Below, piece by piece: positions 16,188 to 25,299 of a DNA stretch of 64,000 nt. The stretch lies in contig CANRIP010000007.1 in the NCBI GenBank assembly GCA_947630715.1, positions 1 through 64,000 on the forward strand, in the 5' to 3' direction. The notes beneath the pieces were generated by a model. The model saw only the letters and a list, made by a program, of their open reading frames with translations, searched no databases and was not told the DNA's origin. Within the stretch, counting starts at the first letter, position 1, and every line of letters begins with the position of its first letter. The position numbers and the translations under genes are program-made. The DNA comes from an uncultured Acetatifactor sp. GTDB lineage: Bacteria; Bacillota; Clostridia; Lachnospirales; Lachnospiraceae.

Positions 16188-17741
16188 TTAATCCCGCCCG
16201 GCGCCGTCATAAACCTCCCGGCCTGTGATTTCCTGATACGCCTGCAAAATCCCGTCCAGAGGTACGCACCAATACCGTCTGGGCTGGCAGGAATAAGCGT
16301 AGGCCATGGCGATCAGATTGCCCCGGCCGTCCATAATGGCGGAGCCGGAATCACCGTGTTCCAGCACCAGGGTCACCTCCGTCATATCCGTATCCTCGTC
16401 CCAACCGAAATACTGTTTCACCTTCAGCAGAATCCCCGTGGAGATATGTACCAGGCCTCCCTCTCTGTCTACCCGCTCAAGCCCTACGTCGATCCGCCGG
16501 TCGTCCAGCCCGCTCCAGTAATCTCTGTCGATATGGACGGTCATCAGCTTTTGGGCCAGCTCCTCCGGAAGATCCTGTAAGGACACGGCAACCACGGCCA
16601 CATCCTGCACCTGGCTGCAGCCCACCTTCCTTCCGACCGCCTGGGTTCCGTCAAAAAAGAAGACCTGCCATTCATCCCGTTTCTCCACCACATGGCGGTT
16701 GGTACAAAGGTAAACCGTGTCGGACGTAATCTCCATCACAAAGCCGGATCCGGCGCTGTAACCCGTTTCATCGGAATAATACAACTGCACCATCGCCGGC
16801 CTTACATACGCCAGCGTATCCTGAATGCTGTCCTGTTCCCAGGTTCCCGAGTCATAGGGATTGATGGCCCCGATGATCCTGTCCCGATGCCGGTCCGCCC
16901 GGCGGTCACCGATCATCTCCTGAAGCTTCTCCCCGGAGGCCACCGTCACGTCCACGCTGCTTACCGTATCGATCCCCAGGCTGTTTTCCACACGGTAGCT
17001 GACCTGATAGCTCCCTTCCCTGGACAGATCCACCTGTCCGGCGTCCGCCGTGATTTTGTCCGTCAGATCTCCGTCCTTTTCGTCCCAGGCGGTGACCTGA
17101 TCCAGATAATCCACCGTCTCGCCCAGCGCCACAAAGAAATCCGCCGTGCCGGACAGGACGGGAGCGGCCGCCGCCGTCACGGCAATGTCCGCCTGGGCGG
17201 CATTGCCCGACCCGTCCCGGGCGATAATCCGGAAGAAAAAGGTTCCCTCCTTCTCACAGCACAAAGTTTCGCTTTCACCGGCTGCACTCTGGGCCAGCAC
17301 CGTCACCTGTGCATCCGCGTCCTCCACGCTCTCCACCAGTTCCCCGGCCTCATACTCCCTGTTCAAAGCCAGGTACACCGGTTCCTCCCGGAGCACGATC
17401 CGGGGAGCCGTAGTGTCCTCAACCCTGACGGTCAGCTCATATTCCCTGCCGCCAAAGCGGATCCACGCCGGATACTCGCCTGTGCGGGAAACATCCACCC
17501 GGGAAAAATCCGTCTCCGCCCCTTTTACCAGCCATGCGGGCCCCCGCAGATACTCCGCCGGATCCGTTTCCATGTCCTGCCCCAGCTCCCACGTCAGGGT
17601 ACCGGAGACGGGTTTCACCCCCAAAAACAGCCAAAGACCCGCCCCCAGAAGGACAAGCGCCCCCAGCAGGAGAAGCACCCGGACGCCCCGTCCTGCGCTT
17701 TTTTGTTTTTTCTCCGGCTGCTCCTTGTTTTTCCGTCCCAT
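16188..17741 (-). CDS. Membrane-anchored trypsin-like serine protease with Ig-like domains
   Basis: The 517-residue protein has a basic N-terminus and one membrane segment (about 21-42). Two or three immunoglobulin-like beta domains of the DUF5011/cadherin type follow (about 100-270; VEDTTAPRIVL and AWDEKDGDLTDKI are typical). The C-terminal half is a trypsin-fold protease with a complete triad: His350 in CTNRHVVEK, Asp380 in VQDVAVVAV and Ser465 in GDSGS. It should face outward. It is not a standard HtrA, because no PDZ domain is seen. Its substrate is unknown. The ATG at 17741 follows GGGGAGG. Confidence 0.85.
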   Translation of the reverse strand: MGRKNKEQPEKKQKSAGRGVRVLLLLGALVLLGAGLWLFLGVKPVSGTLTWELGQDMETDPAEYLRGPAWLVKGAETDFSRVDVSRTGEYPAWIRFGGREYELTVRVEDTTAPRIVLREEPVYLALNREYEAGELVESVEDADAQVTVLAQSAAGESETLCCEKEGTFFFRIIARDGSGNAAQADIAVTAAAAPVLSGTADFFVALGETVDYLDQVTAWDEKDGDLTDKITADAGQVDLSREGSYQVSYRVENSLGIDTVSSVDVTVASGEKLQEMIGDRRADRHRDRIIGAINPYDSGTWEQDSIQDTLAYVRPAMVQLYYSDETGYSAGSGFVMEITSDTVYLCTNRHVVEKRDEWQVFFFDGTQAVGRKVGCSQVQDVAVVAVSLQDLPEELAQKLMTVHIDRDYWSGLDDRRIDVGLERVDREGGLVHISTGILLKVKQYFGWDEDTDMTEVTLVLEHGDSGSAIMDGRGNLIAMAYAYSCQPRRYWCVPLDGILQAYQEITGREVYDGAGRD

Positions 17742-17895
17742 GCCGAAACCTCCCCAAACACCTTTTCCACAGACGCCTCCCGAAAGAGGCGCCCCGGCGC
17801 GCGATCCAAAGGAACCGTATCCTCACAGAGAAGGGCCTGACCCTTTGCAGGCCACGCCCCCCGCTCGCCTTGATCCGCCGGTTTTTACATCCCGG

Positions 17896-20184
17896 CTATT
17901 TGGCCACCAGATATTTTTGTTCAAATTCCTCCACAGGGATCGGCTTGGAAAAATAATATCCCTGAAATACGCTGCACCCCAGCTCTTTGAGCATTTCCAT
18001 CTGCTCCGCCGTCTCCACGCTCTCCGTGATCACTTCCATATCCAGCGCCCTCGCCATGGTGATAATGGAGTTTAAGAGCCTCTTGACTCTCTGAGGATCC
18101 GTAACGTCCTGCAACAAGCGCAGATCGATTTTTAACAGATCCGCCCGGATGGTTTGCAGCATGTTCAAAGAAGAATAGCCCTTCCCGAAATCGTCGATCT
18201 GAATGGAAAAGCCGAATTCCTGAAGCCGGTTCATCTCCTTGATCTGAGGCGCCGTATCGGACAAAAGCTCCGTCTCCGCAATTTCCAGGTTCATGCGGGA
18301 AGGATCGATGCCGTACTTCCTGACGATGGACACCAGCGTCTCATAAATGTCAATGTAATAAAAATCCTTGGAGGTAACGTTTACGGAGATATGGGCCTGT
18401 CCGTAACCCCGCTGATCCCATTCCACCAGCTTTTCCGCGGCCAGCTCCCACATATACTCGTCCAGCAGGCTGATCAGCCTTGTCTTTTCCACCACGGCAA
18501 GGAAATCCACCGGGAAAATCAGGCCCCTCTGAGGATGATGCCATCTGGCCAGAGCCTCCGCCCCCACCACATTGCCGTCCACATCCACCTGTGGCTGCAG
18601 GAACATACAAAACTGCCTGGTTTTTAACGCCTTTTCAAACTCCTCCGTCATATCCCGTTCCTTCATGATCTGCTGGAGCAGTTTCGCGTCATAGTAAACC
18701 ACCGTCCTCTGGTAGTCGCTGTCCTGGCTTTCCACCGCGACGCTGGCCTTTTCAAACATCTCCTGAGGGCTTTCCTCCGGATCGACGATATTATAAACGC
18801 CCATGACGATATTCAGCTTGTAATTTCTGCCGTCGATCATATACTGGAGACGTCCCAGATTCTTGACCGTCATTTCCGCGTTGAAGTTGTCCTTTGTGAT
18901 CAGCATCGCGAACTTTTCACCGGAAATCCGGCCCTGGATGCAGTCTTCAATGTTGGTGTACTTTAAAAGGGCCGCCTGCGCCACAAGGATTTTGTCGCTG
19001 ATTTCCTCGCCGAACAGATCGTTCAACAGCCGGAAATTCTTAATGTGGGCGCAGACCATATACCGCTCTCTCTCGGGATGGCGCTTGATAATTTCCTCCG
19101 CCTTCTGGAAGAAATAATCCCTGGTGTACAGGCCGGTCAGCCTGTCATGGGTAGCCAGATACTGGCCCTCCTGAAACGCCTGTATCTCCGCCGTTTTATC
19201 CGTAAGCTTGTAAAAGTATCCGATGGTGGAATTGCCGTTCCCCTTCAGCCTCTGGAACTCAATGTGGAAATGATGTTCCTCGCCGTCCACAGGATATTCC
19301 TTGTCCCAATATTCGTAGTCCACGGAGTCCGGCGCATGGCTGCGGATCCAGTTCAAATAGAAATCGTCCTTAATCTCATTGACCTTATCGTTCTCCACCC
19401 CGAGAATGGTTTTCGCCTTGGTATTGGCGTAAATACATTTTCCGCCGAAGTCAAAACAGACGATTCCGTTGTCGATATCCTCCACCACATTCGCCAGGAT
19501 GCTTTCCACCAGCCCCTTGGGAGAGGCATACACCAAAAAGAAACAGAACGCAATGGCCAGCAGGGCATAAAACGCCGAGGGGATGCCGATGGGCGGCACC
19601 CAGATGTAGCAGATAAAATTGACGAACAAAATCAGCCAGAACACCACCAGAATGGAAGAATACATCTTCCGGTAGGGCCTGGGCGAACGGATCAGCCGGT
19701 TAATGAGCAGCACCACCGCAAAGACGGAAACCACATAGCAGAATCCCACATGGGTGTAATGAAGGGGCATAAAATCAGGCAGCCAGTAAGACTCCCCCTG
19801 TGGGAGCGACGCCCTCTGAAGCTGGAACATATGATGCGTGACCAGATTAGTCAACAGAGAAAACACGTCGATGGTTCCGCAGATAATGAAAAAATACCGG
19901 AAAAATTTTGTATGGATGGGAGTTTTCGTATATATGGTGATAAACCGAACCATAAACAACAAAATCCCGTCTATGCCGATAAAGTAGATCGTGTAGAACA
20001 ATTCCGCCAGATTTTTCTGAAACGCCTGCATCTGAAGGATATTGCAAAAAACGGCGACCAGCCCACACGCATACATTCTTAAAAGATCAGCCGTATAGTC
20101 CCGTTTTTTTCTGCCGACCATTACCGCGCAGATCACCACGCCCAGCTCCAGTACCAGCAGAACAAAGCTGTATATATTGGTCAA
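17896..20184 (-). CDS. Membrane EAL phosphodiesterase with PAS and degenerate GGDEF domains
   Basis: The 762-residue protein probably hydrolyses cyclic di-GMP. A multi-helix membrane sensor occupies about 1-225, a PAS-like domain 230-345, and a GGDEF domain 345-505 whose signature is SGEKF (about 421-425), so it is likely not a cyclase. An EAL domain follows (about 515-758). The EAL domain keeps EAL (543-545), NLEIAETELL, IDDFGKGYSS, LLKID, ITESVET and FQGYYFSKP, which is consistent with activity. I chose the TTG at 20184 because AAAGGAG lies 8 nt upstream; the longer frame to 20322 covers the leader. Confidence 0.88.
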   Translation of the reverse strand: MTNIYSFVLLVLELGVVICAVMVGRKKRDYTADLLRMYACGLVAVFCNILQMQAFQKNLAELFYTIYFIGIDGILLFMVRFITIYTKTPIHTKFFRYFFIICGTIDVFSLLTNLVTHHMFQLQRASLPQGESYWLPDFMPLHYTHVGFCYVVSVFAVVLLINRLIRSPRPYRKMYSSILVVFWLILFVNFICYIWVPPIGIPSAFYALLAIAFCFFLVYASPKGLVESILANVVEDIDNGIVCFDFGGKCIYANTKAKTILGVENDKVNEIKDDFYLNWIRSHAPDSVDYEYWDKEYPVDGEEHHFHIEFQRLKGNGNSTIGYFYKLTDKTAEIQAFQEGQYLATHDRLTGLYTRDYFFQKAEEIIKRHPERERYMVCAHIKNFRLLNDLFGEEISDKILVAQAALLKYTNIEDCIQGRISGEKFAMLITKDNFNAEMTVKNLGRLQYMIDGRNYKLNIVMGVYNIVDPEESPQEMFEKASVAVESQDSDYQRTVVYYDAKLLQQIMKERDMTEEFEKALKTRQFCMFLQPQVDVDGNVVGAEALARWHHPQRGLIFPVDFLAVVEKTRLISLLDEYMWELAAEKLVEWDQRGYGQAHISVNVTSKDFYYIDIYETLVSIVRKYGIDPSRMNLEIAETELLSDTAPQIKEMNRLQEFGFSIQIDDFGKGYSSLNMLQTIRADLLKIDLRLLQDVTDPQRVKRLLNSIITMARALDMEVITESVETAEQMEMLKELGCSVFQGYYFSKPIPVEEFEQKYLVAK

Positions 20185-20269
20185 GATGTTCACTCCTTTA
20201 AGCCGTACGGCAATGCCACGGCTTTTCTCTTTGGAGTAAAGTATATCACACTCTTTCCAATCTTTCCAC

Positions 20270-20314
20270 AAAAAAGTGCAGCGGCAGCCGTTTTTTCCGA
20301 AAAACTGCCGCTGC
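20270..20314 (-). terminator. Rho-independent terminator after spoVAC
   Basis: On the minus strand a 10-bp GC-rich stem (GCAGCGGCAG, 20305-20314, with CTGCCGCTGC, 20278-20287) encloses a 17-nt loop and is followed by an A-C spacer and six U. It lies 42 bp after the spoVAC stop and before the EAL gene leader, ending the operon that carries spoVAC. Confidence 0.85.
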
Positions 20315-20355
20315 CGCTGCAAAACCCAGCCTTGGAACGCCTGTCCGGGAAATCC

Positions 20356-20838
20356 TTATCCCGCGACGCCCGCCAGCTTTAACACCCAGTAAATGATTCC
20401 CAGTCCCCAACTGGCGAAGATTCCGTACAGAATCACGGGGCCGGCGATTGTAAAAATCTTACACCCGATTCCGAACACCTGTCCCTCCGCCTTGAATTCA
20501 ATCGCCGGCGCAGCCACGGAATTGGCAAACCCCGTAATCGGCACCAGCGCCCCGGCACCGCCCCATTTGGCGATTTTGGGGAAGATGTTGAAACCTGTCA
20601 GCACCACGGACAAAAGCACCAGGAGCAGGGAACACCAGTTTCCCGCCGTCTGCTTGTCCATCCCCAGATTCCCCGCCGTGTTTAAAATCCATTGTCCAAT
20701 ACAGCAGATGATGCCTCCCGTCACAAAGGCTTTCAGCATCTGAAGGGCCAGATTGTGAGTGGGCGTTACCTCCTTCACATACTGCTCATACTCTTTGTTT
20801 TGTCTTTGCTGTTCCAACTCCTTGTTGTCCGTCGCCAT
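20356..20838 (-). CDS. spoVAC: Stage V sporulation protein AC
   Basis: SpoVAC is an inner-membrane protein of the developing spore that forms part of the dipicolinic-acid channel. The 160-residue product has the TPTHNLALQMLKAFVTGGIICCIGQ opening pattern, four to five membrane helices and the PITGFANSVAAPAIEFKAEGQVFGIGCKIF segment diagnostic of SpoVAC/SpoVAE. I start at ATG 20838; the frame upstream is not conserved-looking. Here it stands alone, without spoVAD or spoVAE beside it; spoVAA and spoVAB are 23 kb away. Confidence 0.92.
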   Translation of the reverse strand: MATDNKELEQQRQNKEYEQYVKEVTPTHNLALQMLKAFVTGGIICCIGQWILNTAGNLGMDKQTAGNWCSLLLVLLSVVLTGFNIFPKIAKWGGAGALVPITGFANSVAAPAIEFKAEGQVFGIGCKIFTIAGPVILYGIFASWGLGIIYWVLKLAGVAG

Positions 20839-20982
20839 GTTCTTTCTCGTCCTTTCCCGCAAAGGTTCCGCCATGCAGACCTGCGCCGCGTCATATAAGC
20901 CATGCTCTCCCTGGTTACTATGCCCGAAAATCACAGCTTTATCCGCTGAAAAAGACTTTTTCTCCGCATTTGGCGGCAACGG

Positions 20983-22671
20983 TCAGTTATCCCAGCCGGA
21001 AAGTCCGATGAGCGAATCAGGTTCACAGTAACTCCACCAGATATTATAATTCCAGTCGTCGTACACATCCCTGTTTTCCATCACCACATAAATAATTTGA
21101 TCCACATGGCTCTGGGCCAACGTTTGCTGATACTGGGGATACTGATCCCAGACGTCGGAAACATGTCCGTTCACCGCGGTATAGGTGCCTGTAAAGGAAA
21201 GGCCCGTATTATAAGTATCCTGCAGAACCTTCGTGATCAGCCCGTCATACAGTCCGTCCTTTACGGTGACATTTTCTGTTACAATATAATAATCCCCGAA
21301 TGCTTCATCCAACTGCTGCCTTCTCAACATCGTCACCGTTCCCTGGCCGTTGGGAGCATCGTTCTGCCACTCCCCGTCATAACAGGAATAATAATAATCA
21401 CTGCTGATAAATTCTATCCCATGCCCCTGGCGAATTCCGTTGACATAATCTCCATAATAAAAATAATAGCCGTATTCACTGCCGGTTCCTTCGGTTTCTT
21501 CCGTTTCTTCCCCGCTGTCCGATTTGTACGGATACAGCCCGGCTCCCAGGCCGGTATAGTCCGCCGTATATCCGGAAGGAGCGAAAATCAAAGGCTCTCC
21601 CTCCAGCCATTCCACTATGGTCTCCGCTTCCTCAGAGCCGTCGATTTCCGTCATTGCCACATAATCCCCAGCCTCCATCAGCGCATAGACATTCTGCATC
21701 AGCGTTTCCTTGGCCGCCTCCTGCTCCCGAAGCTGTGTCAATGTCTCTGTGTACAGGTTGAAATCGATCTCCGGGATCAGATCCTGGTACTTCTCGATCA
21801 GTTGCTGGAGTTCATCCAGATATCCGCCCGCGACCAGTTCGTCCAGATATTCCTGGACGCAGTCCTTCCGGTTTCCCTTCGCCTGCTCATTGTCCGGGAA
21901 AAGGCTCAGGATTTCTTCATAAATTTCCAGCTCCCGGGTGCGGTCGCCGGTTTCCCTGATTTCGTCCGCCAGTGTTCCATAGCTGCTTACCAGAGATTCT
22001 CCTACGCTTTCATCGCCGTCCGTCAGCTCATAGCCCAGCTTAAGAGTATCCACCGCTTTCTGTGTGTCTTCTTCATATACGTCTTCCGCCCGCACAAAAA
22101 TATCCACCAGATAAGTCAGGTTTTCTTCCGTCTGCGCGGGTTCCATCTCCCGTACCGTCTCTATGGCTTCTTCATAGAAAGTCTGTAACGCCTGCGCATC
22201 CCCGGTTCCCGCATAGGCTTCGATACCGCCGGCATAAGCCCGGATATTCGCGGGATCGATCTCCAGGGCGTCCGTAAACGCCACAACCGCCTGGGCGTAA
22301 TCCAGCTCGCTTAAATATCTTTCTCCCAGATCCAGCAGTCTTTCCAGCTTATGAGCCGGCGTGTTGTAAGCGTAAATTCCCGCCCCGGCCAGCGCCAGAA
22401 TCACAACGATGACCGCTCCGATCACAATGGGCAGCAGCGTCCTTTTTTTCTTGGGTTTCTGCGCCGGTTGCGCATCACCGGCGTTTTTTGCTCCTTCCTG
22501 GGCCGGAGCCGCCTGAGACGGAGTTCCCTGAGACGGAACTGCCTGGGATGATGTCTCCTGAGACGGAGTTTCCTGAGACGGAGCCGCCTGGGATGGTGTC
22601 TCCTGAGACGGAGTTTCCTGGGGCATACCCGTCTGGGATGATGTCTGTCCCTCCTGAATTTCATTTTCCAT
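20983..22671 (-). CDS. Membrane-anchored TPR protein with MORN-like C-terminus
   Basis: The 562-residue product starts with a low-complexity region of five-residue units of the type PSQET/PSQAA (about 15-60), then a short basic stretch and one membrane helix (about 78-102). A TPR region follows (about 108-300, LDLGERYLSELDYAQAVVAF), then a C-terminal domain holding MORN-type repeats (YDGEWQNDAPNGQGTV, NGIRQGHGIEF). Its first TPR closely resembles those of the three LRR proteins at 37.6-43.2 kb. It lies downstream of the kinase and the 43-residue peptide, in the same direction. Function is unknown; scaffold or surface roles are possible. Confidence 0.8.
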   Translation of the reverse strand: MENEIQEGQTSSQTGMPQETPSQETPSQAAPSQETPSQETSSQAVPSQGTPSQAAPAQEGAKNAGDAQPAQKPKKKRTLLPIVIGAVIVVILALAGAGIYAYNTPAHKLERLLDLGERYLSELDYAQAVVAFTDALEIDPANIRAYAGGIEAYAGTGDAQALQTFYEEAIETVREMEPAQTEENLTYLVDIFVRAEDVYEEDTQKAVDTLKLGYELTDGDESVGESLVSSYGTLADEIRETGDRTRELEIYEEILSLFPDNEQAKGNRKDCVQEYLDELVAGGYLDELQQLIEKYQDLIPEIDFNLYTETLTQLREQEAAKETLMQNVYALMEAGDYVAMTEIDGSEEAETIVEWLEGEPLIFAPSGYTADYTGLGAGLYPYKSDSGEETEETEGTGSEYGYYFYYGDYVNGIRQGHGIEFISSDYYYSCYDGEWQNDAPNGQGTVTMLRRQQLDEAFGDYYIVTENVTVKDGLYDGLITKVLQDTYNTGLSFTGTYTAVNGHVSDVWDQYPQYQQTLAQSHVDQIIYVVMENRDVYDDWNYNIWWSYCEPDSLIGLSGWDN

Positions 22672-22734
22672 GTTTGTTTTCTCCTTGTCTATTATTGATT
22701 TCTCTTATCACCGATTTCTGGCATGGGGTTTGCT

Positions 22735-22866
22735 TTATTCCTGGCTCAGCCGTTCCAGCATCTTTTTCCTCTGCTTAGGAAAGACCCTGAGACAGATCAG
22801 TCCCAGCACAACGCCCAAAACAATTCCTCCGATCCCTCCATAAAACATAAGCGTCCCTGTGGTCAT
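22735..22866 (-). CDS. 43-residue single-pass membrane peptide
   Basis: A short frame starting at ATG 22866 is preceded by GGGGGTG at 8-9 nt, a good ribosome binding site. It encodes MTTGTLMFYGGIGGIVLGVV and continues as a glycine/leucine-rich membrane helix ending in a basic tail (RVFPKQRKKMLERLSQE). It begins 18 bp after the kinase stop codon and precedes the TPR-MORN gene, so it looks like an authentic operon member. No family is recognised. Confidence 0.7.
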   Translation of the reverse strand: MTTGTLMFYGGIGGIVLGVVLGLICLRVFPKQRKKMLERLSQE

Positions 22867-22883
22867 GGATTCCTTCACCCCCT

Positions 22884-25208
22884 TTACTGCGCCAGCCAGC
22901 CGCCGTCCAGCACCTGCTGCCAGGTGTTATCCAAAAGCTGCATTTCGGCGTCTGTCACGTTTCCGGACACCTGCTGCTGATAGCATTCCTTCGCTTTCTG
23001 GTAATACCGGTCAAACTCCGTATAGTCCCTGTCCTGATTCTCCTTCTCGTTCTGGAGCTGCACCTCCAGATAGGCCAGCCGCATATAGGTGACATAATGG
23101 TCCGGATACTGATCCAGCATCTCCTGGGCCCATTGTCTGGCCTGTTCCAGATCTCCCATCCGCTGGCAGAGAACAACTGCGTTGCTGTACGTCAGATAAG
23201 TATCCCAGCCCATTTCCCGGATCTGTGCGAATATCTCCACCGCCGCCTCATAAAACGCCGTATCCTGGGTCATTTCTCCCAGGGTAATGTCGTCCTGAGC
23301 CAGCCGTTCATACAAAAGCAGCCTATTATTCATGGAAAGCCGATCCAGACCTTCCTGCAGCCACTGGGTATCCTGCCGTAAGGCTTCCTCCGTTCCCTCA
23401 TCCTCATGGCATTTGCTGCCCATTACATACACCCGCTGTAACAGATACTCGTCCTGCGTCTCCTGCCTCACGCTTTCAAAGCACTCCATAGCCTCCGCGT
23501 AATTTCCGTTTGTCCGCGCCAGTTCCCCGCGAACCATAGAAATGTCCACCTGCTCCATGCCCTCTGCAACCGCCTGGTCTAACAGTTCCGCAGCCTCCTG
23601 CACGTTGCCGATATACACCAGAGAAATGGCAAAATCCCGATATACCTCCGGATCGTCCGAACGGTATTTCAGGGACGTGCGGTAGCTGGCCGCCGCATTT
23701 TCATAATCCTCCAGCCGGAAAAAGCATTCGCCGTAAAGGTGATACAGGTTGCCCCACAGCTCATTGTCGCCCTCCAGAGAGGTATCCAGCATCTGCCTGA
23801 TATAGTCCGTCACAGCCTCATAATCTCCCGTCTGGAACAGATAACAGGCTTTTTCGTAGTAAGCGTCAAAATACGTTGGATACATGGCGGAAGCGCTCTC
23901 AAATAGCTGGTCGAACTGCGCCTGCTCCATACCGGAGCCAATGCCCTCCTCCATCTGCGCCACCAGATCGTAATAGGTTTCCTGCCGCTCGGATTCCATC
24001 ACCTGAACGCCCTCCACCGTAAAAAAGACCCCTGCGGCGATCAGCAGGATAATCGCTGCGGACAGAATGGTCTGAACCCGCAGCAGCTTTTTGTATCGCC
24101 GGTTCTTTTTGTTGACCTGAAGAACCGCCTGAAGCATTTTCCCCGCATCCCTGTAACGTTTTGCCGGATCCTTGGCCAGAGCCTTTGTCAGAATAACCGC
24201 AAAGCCGTCCGATATGTCCGGCAGCTCTATGTTCAGATTCCTGACGTCCAGCACCTTCCCCGTAAGCAGCGTATATAGGGTGGCTCCCAGAGAAAAAATA
24301 TCCGATCTTCTGTCAATGACAATCCCCACAGCCGCACCGGCGTCTTCCGATTGGGAAAGTTTCGGCTGGCTGGAACCGGCGCTTTCCGGGTGGGAAGACC
24401 GGGGCTGATCCAAGCCGGTCTGGGACAGCAGTACCGTAGGGTTCTGATCCCCCTGGGATAACAGTACCGTGGGGTTCTGATCCCCCTGGGATAACAGTAC
24501 CGTGGGATTCTGGTCACCCTGGGATAACAGTACCGTGGGATTCTGATCCCCCTGGGACAGCAGTACCGTTGGGTTCTGATCTCCCTGGGACAGCATCACC
24601 GTAGGGTTCTGGTTCCCCGCCTCCGGCCGCTTTTGACTCTCCTTCCTCATGCTCCGGCGCGCCGCGTCAAATCCCTCCACCTGCTCCGGCGAGGAAAAGC
24701 CCGGCGTATATCCGGACGCCTGAGCGCCCTTTCCCTCCAGAATGCCGGAGATGTTAAAATCGATCAGGCAGACATTCCCCTCCGGAGTCACCATCACGTT
24801 GTCCGGCTTGATATCCCCGTGTACGATGGGCGGATTCTGCCCATGAAGGTAAGAAAGAGCGTCGCAAAGCTGACGGGTGTACTTTAAAACCTCCTTTTCC
24901 CGGAACACATGCCCTTCATCCAGCATCTGCCGAAAGGACTTGCCGGGAATAAAATCCATGACCGTATAAATCCCTTCAGGGGAATCAATAAAATCCAGCA
25001 CCTGAGGCAGATAAGGGTGATGCAGATTTTTCAGGATGTCCACCTCGGTACGGCATTCCTGAATATTGGTATTGTTTCCCGTGATCTTTTTCAGCACCAC
25101 CTGTTTTTGCAGACGCTTATGTACGGCCCGGTAGACAGTGCCGCCTCCCCCTGCCCCAATCTGCTCAAATATTTCATAAGTGTCGGTAAGTTCTTTAAAA
25201 CCATCCAT
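22884..25208 (-). CDS. Membrane Ser/Thr protein kinase with TPR sensor and FHA-type repeats
   Basis: This is a Hanks-type kinase of 774 residues. The glycine loop IGAGGGGTVY is at 17-26, the catalytic lysine K40, the catalytic loop HGDIKPDN 130-137 (D132), and the metal site reads DFN (150-152) rather than DFG. Inserted after the activation segment are six 10-residue repeats QNPTV(M/L)LSQGD (about 199-263). The kinase fold then resumes (IVIDRRSDIFSLGATLYTLL), followed by a membrane helix (about 373-393) and a long extracytoplasmic TPR region. I start at ATG 25208; the frame upstream overlaps the peptidase gene in another frame. It belongs with the PP2C and FHA genes just upstream. Confidence 0.9.
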   Translation of the reverse strand: MDGFKELTDTYEIFEQIGAGGGGTVYRAVHKRLQKQVVLKKITGNNTNIQECRTEVDILKNLHHPYLPQVLDFIDSPEGIYTVMDFIPGKSFRQMLDEGHVFREKEVLKYTRQLCDALSYLHGQNPPIVHGDIKPDNVMVTPEGNVCLIDFNISGILEGKGAQASGYTPGFSSPEQVEGFDAARRSMRKESQKRPEAGNQNPTVMLSQGDQNPTVLLSQGDQNPTVLLSQGDQNPTVLLSQGDQNPTVLLSQGDQNPTVLLSQTGLDQPRSSHPESAGSSQPKLSQSEDAGAAVGIVIDRRSDIFSLGATLYTLLTGKVLDVRNLNIELPDISDGFAVILTKALAKDPAKRYRDAGKMLQAVLQVNKKNRRYKKLLRVQTILSAAIILLIAAGVFFTVEGVQVMESERQETYYDLVAQMEEGIGSGMEQAQFDQLFESASAMYPTYFDAYYEKACYLFQTGDYEAVTDYIRQMLDTSLEGDNELWGNLYHLYGECFFRLEDYENAAASYRTSLKYRSDDPEVYRDFAISLVYIGNVQEAAELLDQAVAEGMEQVDISMVRGELARTNGNYAEAMECFESVRQETQDEYLLQRVYVMGSKCHEDEGTEEALRQDTQWLQEGLDRLSMNNRLLLYERLAQDDITLGEMTQDTAFYEAAVEIFAQIREMGWDTYLTYSNAVVLCQRMGDLEQARQWAQEMLDQYPDHYVTYMRLAYLEVQLQNEKENQDRDYTEFDRYYQKAKECYQQQVSGNVTDAEMQLLDNTWQQVLDGGWLAQ
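24421..24612 (-). repeat. 30-bp tandem repeats within the kinase gene
   Basis: Six in-frame 30-bp units encode the repeated decapeptide with core NPTV(M/L)LSQ. Units differ mainly at third positions, so the protein sequence is held while the DNA drifts. The position is inside the kinase domain, between the activation loop and the DxFSLG helix. Confidence 0.9.
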
Positions 25209-25299
25209 GTTTTCTATTTCCCTTCCCTTGCGCCCGAGCGAGCGAATTTGCGGCCTCTCGGCGGGCGGATTTGCCACGCCCGGCAGACGGATTTCTCCT

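Noticed and set aside
24421-24612. CRISPR-like appearance of the 30-bp repeats
   Set aside because: Units are contiguous with no unique spacers and are in frame within the kinase.
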